NCBI GenBank assembly: GCA_021018815.1
Contig: JAITYX010000010.1
Location: 434,001 to 498,000, forward strand
DNA length: 64,000 nucleotides
Origin: Talinum fruticosum
Lineage: Eukaryota > Streptophyta > Magnoliopsida > Caryophyllales > Talinaceae
Reading direction: 5' to 3'
The notes beneath the pieces were generated by a model. That model made no database searches. It was not told the origin of the DNA and worked only from the letters and a program-made list of their open reading frames with translations. Position numbers and translations under genes: made by a program. Positions within the stretch are counted from its first letter, which is position 1; each line of letters opens with the position of its first letter. Below are positions 46,754-64,000 of this stretch, in pieces.

Positions 46754-46842
46754 AGAGAGAGAGAGAGAGAGAGAGGTTATTTCAATTAAGAAGGGCATCT
46801 AGGGAAATGGGGCAGGGAGGGGAGAGAGAGAGAGAGAGAGAG
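46754..46842 (+). repeat. GA microsatellites
   Basis: Two (GA)n runs, about 46754-46783 and 46822-46842, just outside the right end of the CACTA element. The next 330 bp to 47173 hold nothing I can assign. Confidence 0.9.
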
Positions 46843-47173
46843 GTAAATTAACCCACTTCCTTGACCGGATCAAAGACTCGGGTTGATTTTTTTCACATTA
46901 CTTATGAGTTACTCCTCTTATTGCCAATTGGGTTTGGGATGAAACCACGTACATTTGCAAGCATTATTTGATTAAATTAGGATCCAAATTTAACATTAAA
47001 TTAAAAGGTCAGATACATCACACCTCCATTGTTTTTTAATAACGGAGAACCCTATCTACTTTTTCGATATTGATCAAGATCCATAACCTTTAGAGCCATT
47101 ATTTGGGGGAGGGAAGAGAGAGGTTCTCAAAAAGGAAAGTTAGGTGAAATCAATGCATGTATTTTAAGTATTG

Positions 47174-48766
47174 TGAAGGTTTGCTCTCGGAGAAGCTAAG
47201 TCACCCTAGAGGGGGAGTGAATAGGGTGATGAAGAAATTCGCTCGAGTTAAACACTTGATATGATTCCGAGGAGAGTGTGAGTCAAGAATGAATTCGAAA
47301 AACACCGACTCGAAATAAGTGGAAGATGAAGATACAGATTGGACAGAACTTTAAATGCATGCCGAGTCTAGATTGGACACGTAAAATTATCAACTCAAAA
47401 ATTACATGGAAACCCTCATGGGGCAGAAAACCACGGACCGTGCTAATCCAAGCACGAAGTCAAATCCACTATTTTGAATCCACAAAATACAGTAGAATGA
47501 CTTGACCTAAGTTGCTCCCTTAGACAACTCCTTACGAGTTTTTCCTAGACTCATAAATTCCCTTATCCGATCTAGTACTTCCTAACCGAGATAACCTTTA
47601 CAGCTAGGGACAACCGAGCTGAAATAACCCTTACAGCTCGAGTCAAGGGACCTTACTCGAAAGTAAGAGTAAGTGTTTGTGACTCGATTACAAGACCGTA
47701 CAACTCGGAGAATATTAATTACATAGTTGGAGTTGTAAGTAGAAGATTGAATATGAATACAAAGACCTTTTGCTCAAGTATGTGTATTGACAATTGGTTC
47801 AACAATCTTCAAGTCTTGAGAGTTGGCTTCTATTTATAGATGACCAAGCGGACTAGCCGTTGTGACCATCTTCCGACTGGAAGTCCTTTGTGACCGTTGT
47901 AGCAGATTTTCCGAGTCACTCGTAAAATATCCGTTGATGTATGTTCGTTGGGCAACGGCTCTTAACTCCTTTGGAAGTCCCAAAACCACCGGCGGTGTCT
48001 TGAAAAGTAAGGTGGAAACCACCGTTAAGCTTGGCGTTGTAGATTTCCAGCTTTGGAAATAGACAACCCCGACACGGTGTCTAGGGCTAGGTCGTAGATG
48101 GAAAAAGCCTTGTCTCGCTGGTGATTTAACGTTTTGAAGTCGGTTACTTTTGTAATTCAAAAATAGGATAGCCTCGTTTGAATAACCTACAAAAGTAAAT
48201 CAATTTGGTTCTCAAAGTATAAAATACTTTGGTCCAAGATTAGACACAGATAATCAATTAATTTAGATAATTAAGTGTATAATTATCCGATTCGAAAAGG
48301 AATGGAATTTTCTCGAGTTTAATATCCATGAGACTCAAAAACCATCCGAGTCGAGTCTAAGAGAGAATCAAGTCAAATAAAGAATATCATACTTGATTTA
48401 AACAAAGCAAAGTTCAAACAAAATATGCTAACTTAGAAAAATGAATTATCAATATAATTGTTTTGGAACATGAAGTCGATTCTGCGGTTGTGCAAAATAG
48501 AATAAGTGTTTGAACATGCGATAAATCTGAGTGTTGTCCGAGTGACTCAAAACAAGTGTGTGAACAGAGTATGCTTTCTAAGTTAGTCGAACGAAGTGAG
48601 AATATATGCAATGCTTTCGTAACATTCGTAAAAGATGATCTATCACTCGGAAAAGTTTTTAAGGCACACAGTAATGACTTGAAATCAAAACCTTATGAGA
48701 GCTGAAGTGTTAGACCCGATTCTTTGATGGAAGTCGGATGATGTATATGTAAAATCCGAGTCTTCA
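47174..48766 (-). repeat. Solo LTR J of the copia family (1593 bp)
   Basis: Plus-strand ends TGAAGGTTTGCTC and CCGAGTCTTCA. Length equals the 3' LTR of element A. Flanks TATTG (47169-47173) and TATTA (48767-48771) form a 5-bp target duplication with one change. No internal element sequence adjoins. Confidence 0.88.
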
Positions 48767-48784
48767 TATTAGTTGGTCAATCGT

Positions 48785-49135
48785 TTGTCTAAAGTTATAG
48801 TCATGCGAGATGGTATTAAAGCAACATTAGAGGAAGACTTCATACACTACAAGTTGAGGGAGATAACAAACTCATTATCCATGTAGTTCAGGTCATCATT
48901 CACACGCCATGGAGAATTCAATTGTTGATTCATGATATACAATTTACGCTTTTATTGTTCTTTTCATATTCAAGTAACCATGTTTTCAAAGGGTAATATG
49001 GCAACTAATTGTATTGTCAAATTAGGATATGTTATAAGGTCTAGAGTTACATTTATATCTTCTCCTTCACGAGAATTTTTATTTACATTTACCGATGATA
49101 ATATGCATAGAACTCTTGAAAGAAGAGTTATCTAA
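48785..49135 (+). pseudogene. LINE-type RNase H domain remnant (RVT_3-like)
   Basis: Frames in this stretch read VMRDGIKATLEEDFIHYKL, then GDNKLIIHVVQ-like text, HTPWRIQLLIHDIQF, and after a shift HVFKGNMATNCIVKLGY. This matches the end of plant non-LTR retrotransposon polyproteins (a DSK...HV.RE.N..AD..AK-type RNase H). A short A-rich run (about 49151-49163) follows, as at a LINE 3' end. Two or three frame changes; non-functional. Only about 340 bp remain. Confidence 0.6.
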
Positions 49136-49338
49136 TATTCTTTGTATTTACTATAAAAAAAAATAGTGGGTTAATCAATAATCCAGTACTTCCATGTCAT
49201 GCTAACTTTTTTTTTTGGGCAAAGGAATGTCATGCAAATTTACCACACGTTAAATGCATATCCAACTTACAACCAACAAAATATAGGCCTCGGAGTAATT
49301 TTAGAAAACGACAAATATATTACTATATTCCATAACAT

Positions 49339-62812
<13,474 letters not shown>

Positions 62813-62859
62813 TTTCTCTCTCCTCTCTTCCTGGCCTCCTTGGAGCCGGGAACGTGCAA

Positions 62860-62866
62860 ATTTATA
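62860..62866 (-). promoter_or_regulatory. TATA box of the SDR gene
   Basis: The minus strand reads TATAAAT 54 bp before the ATG, which would put transcription start about 20-25 bp before the ATG. The short leader is purine-rich (GAAGAGAGGAGAGAG). A pyrimidine-rich stretch lies just upstream (62885-62940 region, minus strand). Confidence 0.6.
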
Positions 62867-62899
62867 GAAGTAGAGATGCAAAGCAAAGAGAGAGAATAG

Positions 62900-63720
62900 T
62901 TAAGAATGAAACAGTTGAGGGGCAGAGGAAATGCAGATGCATGGAGTGGTGTTTATGATTTGATGGGGATTATAAATTAAGTAGGATTTGGCGGCATGTA
63001 GATGGATGCATAAATGGGGCAATTAGCTAATTATTATACTAGGAGTAAATATCATCTCTAGGTGGGGCTTTGGGCTTCACAAGTTAATGCACGTCCTTGT
63101 CGTTGCTTTTAATGTCCAACTACCCACGCTTGACAGGCATTTAAGCTGAGATAGTTAAAAATAAGATTTACTGATGATACGTACCCGACTGTTACCATAC
63201 TCATTTTTAGTTTGGTGTATATGTTGTCCAGCTGCTAAACACATCTAATTGGAAGGAGGTAAAAACATTATTATTCAATTATCTTTTAAATGGACTCCTC
63301 AACCATCACGATAACTAGATAATATTAACCATAAACAGTATCCCCAAGTAATAAAAAATATTTCAAGTAGGGTAATTATGATGTAACAAAGTCGTTGATA
63401 CTATTACTTAATTAATATTTAAAATTATTTATGGTAGAGTGTAGGTGAAGTCCCTAACATAGACGACAGAGTTAAAAATTTAACTTTGACTTTTTCATTT
63501 GCATTGACACATAAACAAACCTTTATTCAATCAAATAAAAACAGTTAAAGTCAAAGTCAAATCTTTTACTCCACCGTTCACATCATCACTTCATCAAATC
63601 ACATGCTTTTAACAAATTTGTATTATTTTCGTCCAATATCTCCAAATTTTGTATTATTTTCATCCAAAAATTATTTTGTTTATTTTGACAAAACAAGTTG
63701 GATTGTAATTAGAGTTGGGA
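62900..63720. other. Upstream region of the SDR gene
   Basis: AT-rich with no ORF. A small direct repeat of TTTGTATTATTTTCGTCCAA type occurs at 63617 and 63646. No transcription-factor site stands out beyond the TATA box. Confidence 0.5.
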
Positions 63721-63900
63721 AAAGTCGACCCGACACGATTATCGATACTGAACCCAACACGAAAATAAGCGTGTTTGGGTAGAGATTTTCAACCCGTTTA
63801 ATTAATTGGGTTGACATGATTAAGCCGTTTAATTATATGGGTTAGGTTAAGGTTGAGATTTTTAACACGAAAAATAACCTATTTAACCCGTTTAATATTT
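63721..63900. repeat. Dispersed-repeat-like segment with CCCGTTTAAT motifs
   Basis: Repeats of CCGTTTAAT and TTGGGTTGACA-type text after GTCGACCCGACACGATTA. Sequences of this style are common intergenic repeats in plants, but I cannot name the family. It continues to about the window end. Confidence 0.4.
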
Positions 63901-64000
63901 GGGGTGTGGATATTTGGTGTGTGTGGACATAAATGTTTAAGAACTTAGATTTTGATTTGTGGTTTCGTATTTTGGTTTATAATTGTTGAAAACCTAGCTT

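Overview
The window is plant nuclear DNA, probably from a dicot. The main evidence is a spliced, apparently intact TIC32-like short-chain dehydrogenase gene with GT-AG introns, a plastid-derived fragment, a CACTA transposon, a Tourist-like MITE, a TRIM-type mini-retroelement, and layers of LTR retrotransposons. Nothing looks bacterial or viral in the infectious sense.

Layout. 1-38.2 kb is a retrotransposon graveyard built almost entirely by one Ty1/copia family. Its LTRs are about 1.4-1.6 kb, start TGAAG and end CTTCA. The primer site matches initiator Met-tRNA, and an env-like ORF follows pol, which fits the Sirevirus (SIRE/Maximus) lineage. I count at least ten LTRs or LTR pieces. Element A (+, 1-10560; its 5' LTR is cut by the window edge) lies inside the env-like gene of element B (-, 10561-23667). 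B is further interrupted by a 3.1 kb Ty3/gypsy-like solo LTR (12158-15257), a plastid rps12-intron fragment (about 15905-16240) and a solo LTR of its own family (16944-18408). B in turn sits in an unidentified repeat region with a 60-bp tandem array (23668-25135). Next comes the gag and 5' LTR of element D (-), whose LTR is split by element C (-, 26722-37835). C carries two more solo LTRs and has lost RT and RNase H. A decayed LTR remnant follows (38221-38705).

38971-46747 is a degenerate CACTA (En/Spm-type) transposon with 22-bp inverted termini, subterminal palindromes, TNP2-like transposase fragments and two long hairpins in a tandem duplication. 47174-48766 is another solo LTR of the copia family, and 48785-49135 is a LINE-type RNase H tail.

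49339-62812 (-) is the only gene that looks functional: eight exons, 328 codons, TIC32-like, with a first intron of 10.9 kb. That intron holds AT-trinucleotide arrays, a 963-bp Tourist-like MITE whose interior has expanded into ATT/AAT arms, and a TRIM element. 62.8-64 kb is its upstream region.

The transposon genes are all broken by stops, frameshifts or nested insertions. The points most worth following are an almost spacer-free inverted pair of LTRs (26.7-29.4 kb), promoter-like sequence ahead of the env-like ORF in two elements, the CACTA hairpins, and a peculiar pattern of sequence change at CTCGGA/TCCGAG sites that may be a base-calling artefact. All family assignments are from sequence reading and memory; no searches were run.
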